From positions 14,012-78,011 of the forward strand of contig JBFIPU010000005.1 in assembly GCA_041609995.1 (NCBI GenBank): a stretch of 64,000 bases of DNA, written 5' to 3'. This DNA comes from JABDOU01 sp041609995 (GTDB taxonomy: Bacteria > Actinomycetota > Acidimicrobiia > Spongiisociales > SHLN01). Made by a program: the position numbers and the translations under genes. The notes under the pieces were generated by a model. That model saw nothing but the letters and a program-made list of their open reading frames with translations. It ran no database searches and was not told where the DNA came from. Shown piece after piece: positions 34,456-42,972 of this stretch (the stretch's first letter is position 1; every line of letters begins with the position of its first letter).

Positions 34456-35418
34456 TCAGCTCTTGGCTGCCTGGACCTGCTTTTCGATCCAGCGATAGGT
34501 GCCCTGGAGGCCTTCCTCGAGCGGGATCTTCGGTTCCCAGCCCAGCTTTTCGCGCAGCAGCGAGTTGTCCGAGTTGCGCCCTCGAACCCCCTGGGGACCG
34601 TCGACGTGCTTCAGCGTGATGTTCTTCTTGCCGGAGATGTCGATGACGATCTGGGCGAGTTCGTTGATCGTCACCATCCGATCGCGACCCAGGTTGAGGG
34701 GCTCCTGAACGTCGGACATCATCAACCGGTAAATCCCTTCGACACAATCGTCCACGTGGCAGAAGGAGCGGGTCTGCTCGCCGTCGCCCCAGATCTCGAT
34801 TTCACCCCCGTCTTCGACCTCGGCCACCTTACGGCACATCGCCGCCGGCGCCTTTTCGCGGCCGCCGGTCCACGTCCCATATGGTCCGTAGATGTTGTGA
34901 AAACGCACGATGCGGATGTCGAGCCCGTGGTCGAGCGCGTAGTACTGGCACGCGATCTCTGAGATGAGCTTCTCCCACCCGTAGGCGTCCTGCGGGTCCG
35001 CCGGATAGGCGTCGGATTCCTTCAGCGGCACCACATCGGCGTCCGTCTGGAGGTGCTCGGGATAGATGCAGGCCGAAGACGTATAGAGGTATCTGGCGGC
35101 CCCGTTCTTACGCGCCGACTCGGTCATCTGCAGGTTGATCAGGGCATTGTTGTAGAGGATTTGTGAGTGGTTGGCGGAGATGAAACCCATGCCACCCATA
35201 TCGGCCGCCAGCGAGTAGACGTGGTCGATGCCTTCCGTGGCCTTGTCGGTGTTTTCTTTCCAGCGCAGATCGAGAAGCTGAAACTCGTCGGCGTCGATGT
35301 CGGTGAACTCGGGTTCCTTGATGTCGACCCCTCGGACCCAATAGCCCTTTTCCTTCAGATACGTGACGAGGTGATGACCGATGAATCCGCCAGCGCCAGT
35401 GACCAGAACCCGTTCCAT
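34456..35418 (-). CDS. NAD-dependent epimerase, GDP-mannose 3,5-epimerase-like
   Basis: A 320-residue short-chain dehydrogenase-type sugar-nucleotide epimerase. It has the NAD motif TGAGGFIGHHL, the catalytic Tyr-x3-Lys in YGWEK, and the sequence YTSSACIYPE, a hallmark of GDP-mannose 3,5-epimerases, together with GGMGFISAN. The reaction would convert GDP-D-mannose to GDP-L-galactose or GDP-L-gulose. The ATG at 35418 begins directly at the nucleotide fold (MERVLVTGAGG). It supplies a sugar donor for the glycosyltransferases that follow. Substrate assignment is by motif only. Confidence 0.85.
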   Translation of the reverse strand: MERVLVTGAGGFIGHHLVTYLKEKGYWVRGVDIKEPEFTDIDADEFQLLDLRWKENTDKATEGIDHVYSLAADMGGMGFISANHSQILYNNALINLQMTESARKNGAARYLYTSSACIYPEHLQTDADVVPLKESDAYPADPQDAYGWEKLISEIACQYYALDHGLDIRIVRFHNIYGPYGTWTGGREKAPAAMCRKVAEVEDGGEIEIWGDGEQTRSFCHVDDCVEGIYRLMMSDVQEPLNLGRDRMVTINELAQIVIDISGKKNITLKHVDGPQGVRGRNSDNSLLREKLGWEPKIPLEEGLQGTYRWIEKQVQAAKS

Positions 35419-36002
35419 GACTGCCTTTCGTATTGTCCCGTAACCCGTGAGGGAGTACACGACGTGCAGTCCGCGCTGCACTCGATTAGTTACCCCGCCA
35501 ACACACCACCACGGTCCCGATATCGAGCGTATGGCGGCCTTACCGAGGAAATTGTAACTTCGGCAGGCGGTTCCGTCAGGGCCTACAGCTAGTTCTTTCG
35601 ACCCAAAAGCAGAGCCCCTTGAGGGACTCTGGATCTGGCAGCCTCGGACGAACCGCGTCGGGATGACCTTCTGAAACCGGCGGCCACCGAGGTGGCTACA
35701 CCCGGCGCACGGCCGATCTTCTTCCCGCCCGGCCCTCCAGGCGCAGTCCACGGTAGCCCCAGCGGCCACTGGTCGTCTGGTCACTGTTCTCGGTCGCGGA
35801 CTGATCGCCGTTCGCAACGATGTGCCATACCCCGTCCACCTTTCGGACCCCGGGGACGGCGTGGTTTGGCGGTTTTCCAGGTTCTGACAAGCTGGGGACA
35901 CGCGGAGTGGGGACCTTCGCCACGGATTCAAGTTTTTGTTCGATCGGGTCGTAGAGCACCTTCTGTGGTCGTTTCGACTACTGGCCGCAGGCGGAGTGAT
36001 TG
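35419..36002. other. 584-base divergent region
   Basis: Separates the minus-strand epimerase run from the plus-strand beta-helix genes, so promoters for both are expected. The 35430-35600 part is AT-richer and holds TATTGT and TAATTGT-like words. The 35696-35959 part may hold a decayed FG-GAP-like fragment on the minus strand. I see no riboswitch or tRNA. Confidence 0.45.
35696..35959 (-). pseudogene. Possible relic of an FG-GAP-type repeat protein
   Basis: An open minus-strand stretch of 87 codons contains AVPGVRKVDGVWHIVANGDQ followed, 14 residues on, by GRWGYRG. This spacing resembles one VCBS/FG-GAP-like repeat (aromatic-rich W-x-I strand and Gly-rich turn), and adjacent frames carry partial Gly-rich turns, as expected after frameshifts. 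The neighbouring plus-strand gene encodes intact repeats of this general kind. Homology is not proven, and it could be chance. Confidence 0.22.
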
Positions 36003-38084
36003 ATGATGAAGCGCATGACGATGACAGCAGCCCTGGCGGTGGCGGTGTTGATGGCTGCTCCCGCTATCGCCAACGAGGGACAGGGCGACGAGGTCGGATT
36101 CTTCGATCCGACGACAGGAATCTGGTCGATGCCCGGACAGGAGCCGTTCTATTTCGGCGACCCGGGCGACAAGCCGATGAGCTGTGATTGGGATGGGGAC
36201 GGGCTGGCATCGGTGGGCCAGTACCGCGACACCACCGGGTTCCTGTATCTGAGCAACGACAATGCGACCGGATTCGCCGATACCTCGATCTTCTATGGCG
36301 TGCCGGGTGACATGCCGGTCTGCGGTGACTGGAATGGTGACGGCGTCGAGACGATCGGGATCTATCGCAGTTCCGAGAACCTCTTCTACCTCCGGAACTC
36401 GAACACCCAGGGGGTGGCCGACGTGGTGTATGCGATCGGGGCCTGGAACGGCGGCATTCCGTTTGCCGGCGACTTCGACGGAGACGGGATCGACACCGTC
36501 GGCGTTCTGGATCCGAACACCGGTTACTACCAGCTGGGTCTGCCAGACGGTGGATTCCACACCGAGGGCTACTTCGGCACCGGGGCGGACTACCTCATCT
36601 TCGGCGACTGGGATGGCGATGGCGACGATGACTTCGGGGTCTACCGGCCTGAGATCTCGGCGTTCTTGCTGTCAACACACGACGGAACCGCCGAGTTGAT
36701 CCTCGAGGCTCCTGCTGACGGCCGCCTGCCGATCACCGGCAACTGGATCGGCGAGGCGGGGTTGCGCTCCTTCGGCGGTTCGCTGCCCATCGAGCCCCGG
36801 CCTCAGCCGGTCCCCACCCCCAACCCGGCACCTCCGAGCGATTGGGTGCCGGCGAGCCCCGACGAGTCCGCCGACAGTGGGCTGGAGGTTCCCACCGGTG
36901 GCATTCAGGCACGGCCGGGTGACGACCTCAATTCGCTGGTGCGAAACGCCGGTGCCGGCGCGACGATCGTGCTGAGTCCGGGGACGTACTACGGACAGAC
37001 CATCGAGCCCCTTTCGAATCAGACGATCGTGGGGCCGGGTGCGGTGCTGGACGGCCGGGGAGCCGAGTTCGCGGTGCGGGGTCGTGATGGCGCCAGCAAC
37101 GTGCGTCTGGTCGGTTTCGAGGTCAAGAACTACTCGCCTGGCAAACACCACGGGGCCATCGATTTCCGCTCAACCGAGTACCACGGCGCCGGGTTCGGCC
37201 CCCAGACCAATTGGATCCTGGAGGATCTCAACGTTCACCACAACTACGGCGATGGCGTATTCGTGGGCGACGGTGGCCGTCTCTACAACGTGGTCTCGAC
37301 CGACAACCACTGGCTCGGATTCGGTGCTCATGGCCGCAACATCGGCATCTTCGGCGGAGAGGTCGCCCGCAACTCACAATCCCTCGGCGACCACGATGTC
37401 AACGACCATGCCGGCGGCATGAAGTTCGTGAAGGTCGAGGACGTCGTGGTCTCGGGTCTCTACTCCCACGACAACGGCGGACCGGGCATCTGGTTTGACA
37501 TCACCGCCCGGGACGTGATCATCGAGAACAGCCTTGCCACCGACAACCAGCGCAACGGCATCTTCTACGAGATCAGCTATGACGCCGTGATACGCAACAA
37601 CACAGTGTTGCGCAACGGATGGGGAGACCCCGATTTTGTGAGCGGCGATCCCTGGTTGTGGGGCTCGGGGATTCTGATCGGGACCAGCCGCAACGTGACG
37701 GTCGAGGATAACTACATCGCTGATTCGGCCGGCGGTATCGCCATCCACGACATGCCCCACCGGCAGGGTGAGCGATACGACGTGCAGGCCTGGTACCGGG
37801 ACGGGCGCGACTACGCCGGAGTCGACAACGTCGTACGCGGCAACACGATCGTGAACTCCGGTAGGACCGGGGCCGCCGCCGGCGGAAACGACGCCTGGTC
37901 GGCAGCGGCATTCGATCGCAATACCTTCGAGGACAACGAGTACCTGGGAGGAGAATTCTGGTGGCGCAACAGTGGCGGCCGCTTATACGGCGAGTCGTAC
38001 AGCTGGAGCCGATGGCAGTCTGCCGGCAACGACCTCGGCGGACAGGTTCTTTCGGTGGCGCCGGGGGTCCCGAGCCGACCCTGA
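36003..38084 (+). CDS. Exported FG-GAP-like / parallel beta-helix protein (polysaccharide-acting)
   Basis: A 693-residue secreted protein. The signal peptide ends near AAPAIA-NEG. Residues about 25-260 hold four to five FG-GAP-like repeats, each with a calcium-binding turn (CDWDGDG, GDWNGDG, GDFDGDG, GDWDGDG) and an aromatic strand. A Pro-rich linker (about 262-300) leads to a right-handed parallel beta-helix (about 305-685) with many N-x-I and D-N ladder turns. The motifs GIFYEISYDAVIR and DPWLWGSGI recur in the next gene. Such folds occur in polysaccharide lyases and uronate epimerases. Several ATG codons lie at the start; an upstream GGAG supports 36003 or 36006. Confidence 0.8.
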   Translation: MMKRMTMTAALAVAVLMAAPAIANEGQGDEVGFFDPTTGIWSMPGQEPFYFGDPGDKPMSCDWDGDGLASVGQYRDTTGFLYLSNDNATGFADTSIFYGVPGDMPVCGDWNGDGVETIGIYRSSENLFYLRNSNTQGVADVVYAIGAWNGGIPFAGDFDGDGIDTVGVLDPNTGYYQLGLPDGGFHTEGYFGTGADYLIFGDWDGDGDDDFGVYRPEISAFLLSTHDGTAELILEAPADGRLPITGNWIGEAGLRSFGGSLPIEPRPQPVPTPNPAPPSDWVPASPDESADSGLEVPTGGIQARPGDDLNSLVRNAGAGATIVLSPGTYYGQTIEPLSNQTIVGPGAVLDGRGAEFAVRGRDGASNVRLVGFEVKNYSPGKHHGAIDFRSTEYHGAGFGPQTNWILEDLNVHHNYGDGVFVGDGGRLYNVVSTDNHWLGFGAHGRNIGIFGGEVARNSQSLGDHDVNDHAGGMKFVKVEDVVVSGLYSHDNGGPGIWFDITARDVIIENSLATDNQRNGIFYEISYDAVIRNNTVLRNGWGDPDFVSGDPWLWGSGILIGTSRNVTVEDNYIADSAGGIAIHDMPHRQGERYDVQAWYRDGRDYAGVDNVVRGNTIVNSGRTGAAAGGNDAWSAAAFDRNTFEDNEYLGGEFWWRNSGGRLYGESYSWSRWQSAGNDLGGQVLSVAPGVPSRP

Positions 38085-38267
38085 CCCAGCCCGATCACAT
38101 AGGGACCGCCGGCGCAGCAGAACCGGCCGACCTGCCACGTCGGACCCGACAGCGCTGCGGCTGTTGGGTCCGCTCCGCGTCCCGACGGCTCCCATCAGCA
38201 CCGGGCCGGCGCGGCGACCCGTGCGGTCGATGATGGACAACATTCCGTCCCGGGATACCCTTATGGG

Positions 38268-39779
38268 GTGGAACGTCAGCGGTGGTTATTCGGGCTTGTG
38301 GCCGTTGGCGTCCTTGTTCTCATCGCCGCCGCAATATCGACGAGCGATGACACGCCGATCCCGGCCGCGGCCAGTGGCGCCGTCACGTCGTCGACGGTCG
38401 CCCCGGCCTCCTCGGCGGTGACCCCGACCTCGACTGTCGCCGAAGACACGTTCATCAGGATCACGCCGGACTCGGACCCGGCCTCAGTGGTGGCCGACAG
38501 CCCCGAGGGCTCCTGGTTCGTGTTTGAACCCGGGGTTTACCGCCATGTGAGCATCCGACCGAAGGAAGGCCAGGTTTTTGAGGCCCGGCCGGGGGTCGTC
38601 CTGACGGGGGCCAGGCTGCTGTCGGGGTTTGTCCAGGACGGGCAGCGCTGGTTCGTGGACGGACAAACCCAGCAAGAGTGGCAGCACGGCCAGTGCTTCG
38701 ACTCCCATCCCCGGTGCGGTCACCCCGAGGACGTTTTCATGGACGGCGTGCTGCAGACCCACGTGGCCGCGCTCGATCTGGTGGGTCCCGGATCCTGGTT
38801 TTTCGACTACGACGCAGACCGCATCTACGTCGGCACCGACCCCGGTGGAAGGCTGGTGGAGACGTCGGTGACCCGCCAGGCCTTCAACAGCGATGCCGAC
38901 GCTGTCGAGATTCGCGGATTCACCATCGAGAAATACGCCAACCAGGCACAACACGGGGTCATTGACAGCCGGCTCGACAACCGGGCCGACAGCGCCCGGG
39001 GCGACGCCTGGATCGTCGAATCCAATGTGATACGGCACAACCACGGGACAGGCATCGTCGTGAGCGACCTGGCGGTGGTCCGTGACAACGTGATCACCGC
39101 CAACGGCCAGCTCGGGATCACGGCCTACGGACGTGACGTCGTCGTCGAAGACAACGAGATCTCGACCAACAACACGGCCGGGTTCGACTACAGCTGGGAA
39201 GGCGGCGGCTCGAAGTTCAAACGTACGCAGGGCCTGCAGCTCCTGGACAACCTGGTGCGTGACAACTTCGGTCCGGGACTGTGGACGGACATCGACAACG
39301 TCGACTCGGTCATCGCCGGCAACGTCGTTCTGGACAACGCTTACATCGGCATCTTTCACGAGATCAGCTACGACGCAGTGATCCGGGACAACCTCGTGGA
39401 AGGAAACGGCTTTCATTTCACGGTCGACCTGTGGGGAGCCGGGATCACCGTCGCCGCCTCGCCGAATGTCGAGGTCGTCGGTAACACCGTCCGCGCCAAC
39501 GCCGGGGGCATCGTCGGCATCCAGCAGAACCGATTCGATGCACCGGCCAGTTTCGGTCCCGTCGAGATCGAGAACCTGCACGTCCACAGCAATGTGGTCG
39601 AGATGGAACAGGGATTCACCGGGCTCAGGCAGGAGGTCGGTGACGGCTCCTACTACACGTCGCGCAACAACCGATTCGAGTCGAATCAGTATGTGTTGTC
39701 CCAGGATGACCCGGCGTGGTTCTACTGGAACGACCGCCCGATCACGCTGGGCGAATGGGAATCCCTCGGGCTCGGCTAG
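38268..39779 (+). CDS. Membrane-anchored parallel beta-helix protein
   Basis: A 503-residue protein. An N-terminal helix (LFGLVAVGVLVLIAAAI) acts as signal anchor, then a Ser/Thr/Pro-rich spacer (to about 60) and a right-handed parallel beta-helix domain. It shares with the preceding protein the segments FGPGLWTDID, GIFHEISYDAVIR and DLWGAGI, so they are paralogues. It lacks the FG-GAP-like repeats. The GTG at 38268 has only a weak ribosome site; the ATG at 38263 is in another frame. Presumably it binds or cleaves polysaccharide at the cell surface. Confidence 0.78.
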   Translation: MERQRWLFGLVAVGVLVLIAAAISTSDDTPIPAAASGAVTSSTVAPASSAVTPTSTVAEDTFIRITPDSDPASVVADSPEGSWFVFEPGVYRHVSIRPKEGQVFEARPGVVLTGARLLSGFVQDGQRWFVDGQTQQEWQHGQCFDSHPRCGHPEDVFMDGVLQTHVAALDLVGPGSWFFDYDADRIYVGTDPGGRLVETSVTRQAFNSDADAVEIRGFTIEKYANQAQHGVIDSRLDNRADSARGDAWIVESNVIRHNHGTGIVVSDLAVVRDNVITANGQLGITAYGRDVVVEDNEISTNNTAGFDYSWEGGGSKFKRTQGLQLLDNLVRDNFGPGLWTDIDNVDSVIAGNVVLDNAYIGIFHEISYDAVIRDNLVEGNGFHFTVDLWGAGITVAASPNVEVVGNTVRANAGGIVGIQQNRFDAPASFGPVEIENLHVHSNVVEMEQGFTGLRQEVGDGSYYTSRNNRFESNQYVLSQDDPAWFYWNDRPITLGEWESLGLG

Positions 39780-39798
39780 GGCGGGATCGGTGTTGGTG

Positions 39799-41664
39799 TC
39801 AGCCGGACGAGCGGTTGATGCGCTCGACCCGTGTCCGGCGGCGGCCTCCGTTGGGACCAGCCGTGGGCGAGGCCGAACCGCCCGACGAGGCCGGCCGGCC
39901 GTCTCCGGAACCGAGGATGTCGGCCAGGGATCCTTCCGTGAGCAATTGATCAGCGCGCAAGGGTGAGCGGTTGTACACGTAGCCCACGGAGCCGGTTCCG
40001 ATGAAATTCAACCGATCGACCATCTCCTCCAGGTCGCTCACCGGGCCGTTGTGACATACGACGAGCATGGCGGCATCGGCGAAACGGGCGATGCTCGAGG
40101 CGTAGGCCACGTGGAGCAATGGCGGTGTGTCGATCAAGATCACGTCGTACTCGTCCCTGATGGACTCGAAGAACACCCTGGTCGCAGCCGACCGGAAGAA
40201 GTTGGCGGCCACGACCGGGCGCTGTCCCCGGCTCAAAAGGCCGAGCGTGGTGCCGTCCGCCACCGGTACGTTGGTCACAGCCTGCCGCAAGGGCATGCCG
40301 GAGTCGACGGCTTCGGTCAATCCGGCCGGAGGGGGGATCTCGCCCACGAGCGATCTCGTCAGCGACTGGTTCCCGAAGTCGGCGTCCACTACCAGGACCC
40401 GGTTCCCTTCGCGGGCGGCAGCCATGGCGGTATTCGCCACTACCGTCGACTTGCCGTCGTCGAGTGCACCCGACACGACGACAATCATGTTGGCATCGGC
40501 CGCTGCCAGTTGGATGTCGAGGGCGGCAGCTGCAAAACGGAACGCTTCGGCGGCCCTCGTCGTGGGGGCCTCTTGAACCGGTAGATCGGTGGTGACGTGC
40601 TCCATTTCAAAGTCCGGGATCTCCGATATCAACGGGACGCCGGTGATCATCTCGGGTTCGCCTCGGTGTGAGAAGCTGCGCCGGTTGACGGCGAACGCGT
40701 ACGTGACCGCCAGCGCCGCCAGGACACCGACAACGCCGCCGAGCACGCCCGCCTTGGCCAGCTCACGGCCGTTCCCCTTGGGGACGCTCACCTCCGAGGC
40801 CTGGAAGAACGCTTGCCCCTCTGCCAGCGCACTGTCGATCTCGATCTGGTCCTTTGTCGTGGTGAGGGTCGAACGCCGGTCGATCGTCTGATCGAGTTCG
40901 CGGACGAGCGGGGTCAGGTCGGGCCGCGAGGAATCGGCCGCCTGTACAGACTGGTAGGTGTCCACCTGCAGCTTGAGGCGGTTCAGCTCGGCGTCGATCT
41001 CCGCTGCCTCTTCCGGCGTGAGGTTTCCGGCGAGTTGGTCTTGCAGGGACACGATACGGGCGACGGTTGCCTCGAATTGTTGGTCGAGCTCGGTGCGAGA
41101 GGTGGCCGTCTCTCCCTGGATCTCCAACTGCAGTTCGGCGATACGCTGGTCGAGTTGCTCGATCGTGGCGTTCAGTTCGGCGATGGCGGCACTCGAGCGG
41201 GTTGCGATTTGTTCCGCCCGCACCTCTCGATACGAGTCCACCATGGCTTGGGTGAGATCGATGGCGAGCTGCTCATCCTTGTAGTTCACGCCGATAGAGA
41301 TCTGATTGTTCGAACGGTCCGCCTCGACCGTCAGCAGCTCTTCCGCCAGTTCTTCGGCATCGACCTCGAGCGCCGGCTCGACAGATCGGACCTTGTCGAG
41401 CGCCCGCTCGCGAACCAGCAGCGACTGCAGCAACTGGACCTGATCGGCGACGTAGCGTTCGGCCGCGTCGGTCGAACCGGCAGTTTCGAACACCGCCGAT
41501 GCCCCCGGGTCGACGATGATCTCGGCGTTGGCCCGGAATACCGGATTCGAGAGCCAGGCGAAGGCGATTCCCGTCAGTACACCGCCGAAGATGACAGCCG
41601 CAGCCAGCCAACGGTAGCGCCAAAGCGCCGACGGAATAGTCGGTTCCAGCGTGTTGTGTTCCAT
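39799..41664 (-). CDS. Wzz/BY-kinase fusion (copy 2)
   Basis: A 621-residue homologue of the 24186-26279 protein with the same order: helix 1 (about 17-35), extracytoplasmic coiled-coil Wzz domain, helix 2 (about 305-325), and ATPase domain. Walker A is SGALDDGKSTV, Walker A' VLVVDADFGNQ, Walker B ILIDTPPLL. The tail after the last Tyr (residue 564) is 57 residues, Gly/Ser/Arg-rich with no tyrosine. ATG 41664 has AAAGGGA upstream. It faces convergently into the beta-helix gene (19 bases between stops), closing the polysaccharide locus. Confidence 0.87.
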   Translation of the reverse strand: MEHNTLEPTIPSALWRYRWLAAAVIFGGVLTGIAFAWLSNPVFRANAEIIVDPGASAVFETAGSTDAAERYVADQVQLLQSLLVRERALDKVRSVEPALEVDAEELAEELLTVEADRSNNQISIGVNYKDEQLAIDLTQAMVDSYREVRAEQIATRSSAAIAELNATIEQLDQRIAELQLEIQGETATSRTELDQQFEATVARIVSLQDQLAGNLTPEEAAEIDAELNRLKLQVDTYQSVQAADSSRPDLTPLVRELDQTIDRRSTLTTTKDQIEIDSALAEGQAFFQASEVSVPKGNGRELAKAGVLGGVVGVLAALAVTYAFAVNRRSFSHRGEPEMITGVPLISEIPDFEMEHVTTDLPVQEAPTTRAAEAFRFAAAALDIQLAAADANMIVVVSGALDDGKSTVVANTAMAAAREGNRVLVVDADFGNQSLTRSLVGEIPPPAGLTEAVDSGMPLRQAVTNVPVADGTTLGLLSRGQRPVVAANFFRSAATRVFFESIRDEYDVILIDTPPLLHVAYASSIARFADAAMLVVCHNGPVSDLEEMVDRLNFIGTGSVGYVYNRSPLRADQLLTEGSLADILGSGDGRPASSGGSASPTAGPNGGRRRTRVERINRSSG

Positions 41665-41808
41665 GGATCCCTTTTGACGAGTGGCGGCGAACCACGATCT
41701 ACCAATTATCGGATCGCATTGCGCCACGATTGAGAAGCTTCCGCGCCGAGCCCTACCCCGGATTCATCAGCATATCGCCTCCGGTCGACCTGTGTTCGGC
41801 CAAGCCGG

Positions 41809-42972
41809 TCAGGTCCCGGGTTCGTTTTCGTCCTCGTCCCCGTCCTCGTCCAATGTGTGGTTTTCGTCCTCACCGAACAGGCCGGGGTGATCCAGGGTGG
41901 TCCGGGCCGCCCACCCGACCGGGTCCTCGAGCTCGGCCTCGGACGGCAGGTTCTCTGGCTTGATCCAGGCCGCCGACAAGGCCTCGGTCCCGAGCCGATC
42001 CGCCACATCTCGACAGAACTTGGCGGCCTTCCGGTAGTGGCGGCGGTCGATGTCGAGCGCCAGCAGGTTCAGCAGCATCTGCTCGCCCTGGGAGGGGGCG
42101 GCCAGGCGCCGATCAAACGCCTCACGGATGACGTCGAGGTCGGTGACAACGCCCTCCATCGCGTCGAGGCGATAGTCCGCATATCCGGCCACGAACGACG
42201 CCAGCGCTCGAATGGCTGCAACATCTTCTTCCTGGTGCGGTCCGGTCAGGATCCCGGACAACGAGCCGGGGTTGTTGAAGGTCGCTTCGATATCGGCCGG
42301 ATCCGGCATGCCGCCGAGGCCCCCCAGGTTCTCGAACCGACCCATCAGCGCGGTGGGATCGATTTCGAGATCGGCGAGGTATTGGCCCAAGAGGGTCGAC
42401 CAATGATCTGCCAGCCACGGCACTCCGTACTCGGCCGCCGTGATCCGCTCCATGGCCAGCGCCCACAGCCGAACCTGGTCGACATCGAGTTCGTGGTCGG
42501 CAGCGAAGCTCTCGACGTTGGCGGCCACGAGCTCCTGGCTGCCGCCGAAGAGCGGGAAGAGCGAGTCGAAATGGCCCATCGTGCGCTGCGCCAACATGCC
42601 CATCAAGGATCCCGCCTGCATGCCGACCAGAGCGGGCGCCAGGCCCTCCAAGGGGAGTGGTGTCGGCTCGTCACCGCCCATCGATCGCTTCATCAGGTCG
42701 GCCAATGGCTCGAGCAGATAGGCGAGACCCTTCAAGTTCGCGGTCAGGAACTGACTGGAGGTGACCAGCCTCGCCCGGTCCGTCGGTGTGGCGAGCGGGG
42801 AAACGTCGTCGAGGTGAAGCTCCACCACCCGGTAAAGGGGCTCGTATCGGTCAGGGCTCGGCACGCCCGGGGGTGTGCCGAGGACGCTCTTGGCCATCTC
42901 TTCGGCGAGCCGCCAGTTCACCGGTCCGGGGCTCGACAGCATCTCTGCGAACTGCTCGAAAATATTGTCCAT
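41809..42972 (-). CDS. DUF2342 zincin-like protein with apparently lost zinc motif
   Basis: A 387-residue actinobacterial DUF2342 protein (annotated zinc-dependent metalloprotease or F420-associated hydrolase in related species). The expected HExxH helix aligns to WALAMERITAAEYGVPWL, where residues 174-178 read MERIT, so both histidines are absent. The expected EGH-type glutamate/histidine region reads AGYADY (262-267). It is therefore probably a pseudo-enzyme, by inference. The tail is very acidic (GEDENHTLDEDGDEDENEPGT). Its ATG overlaps the stop of the HtrA gene (TGATG), so they are coupled. Confidence 0.75.
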   Translation of the reverse strand: MDNIFEQFAEMLSSPGPVNWRLAEEMAKSVLGTPPGVPSPDRYEPLYRVVELHLDDVSPLATPTDRARLVTSSQFLTANLKGLAYLLEPLADLMKRSMGGDEPTPLPLEGLAPALVGMQAGSLMGMLAQRTMGHFDSLFPLFGGSQELVAANVESFAADHELDVDQVRLWALAMERITAAEYGVPWLADHWSTLLGQYLADLEIDPTALMGRFENLGGLGGMPDPADIEATFNNPGSLSGILTGPHQEEDVAAIRALASFVAGYADYRLDAMEGVVTDLDVIREAFDRRLAAPSQGEQMLLNLLALDIDRRHYRKAAKFCRDVADRLGTEALSAAWIKPENLPSEAELEDPVGWAARTTLDHPGLFGEDENHTLDEDGDEDENEPGT

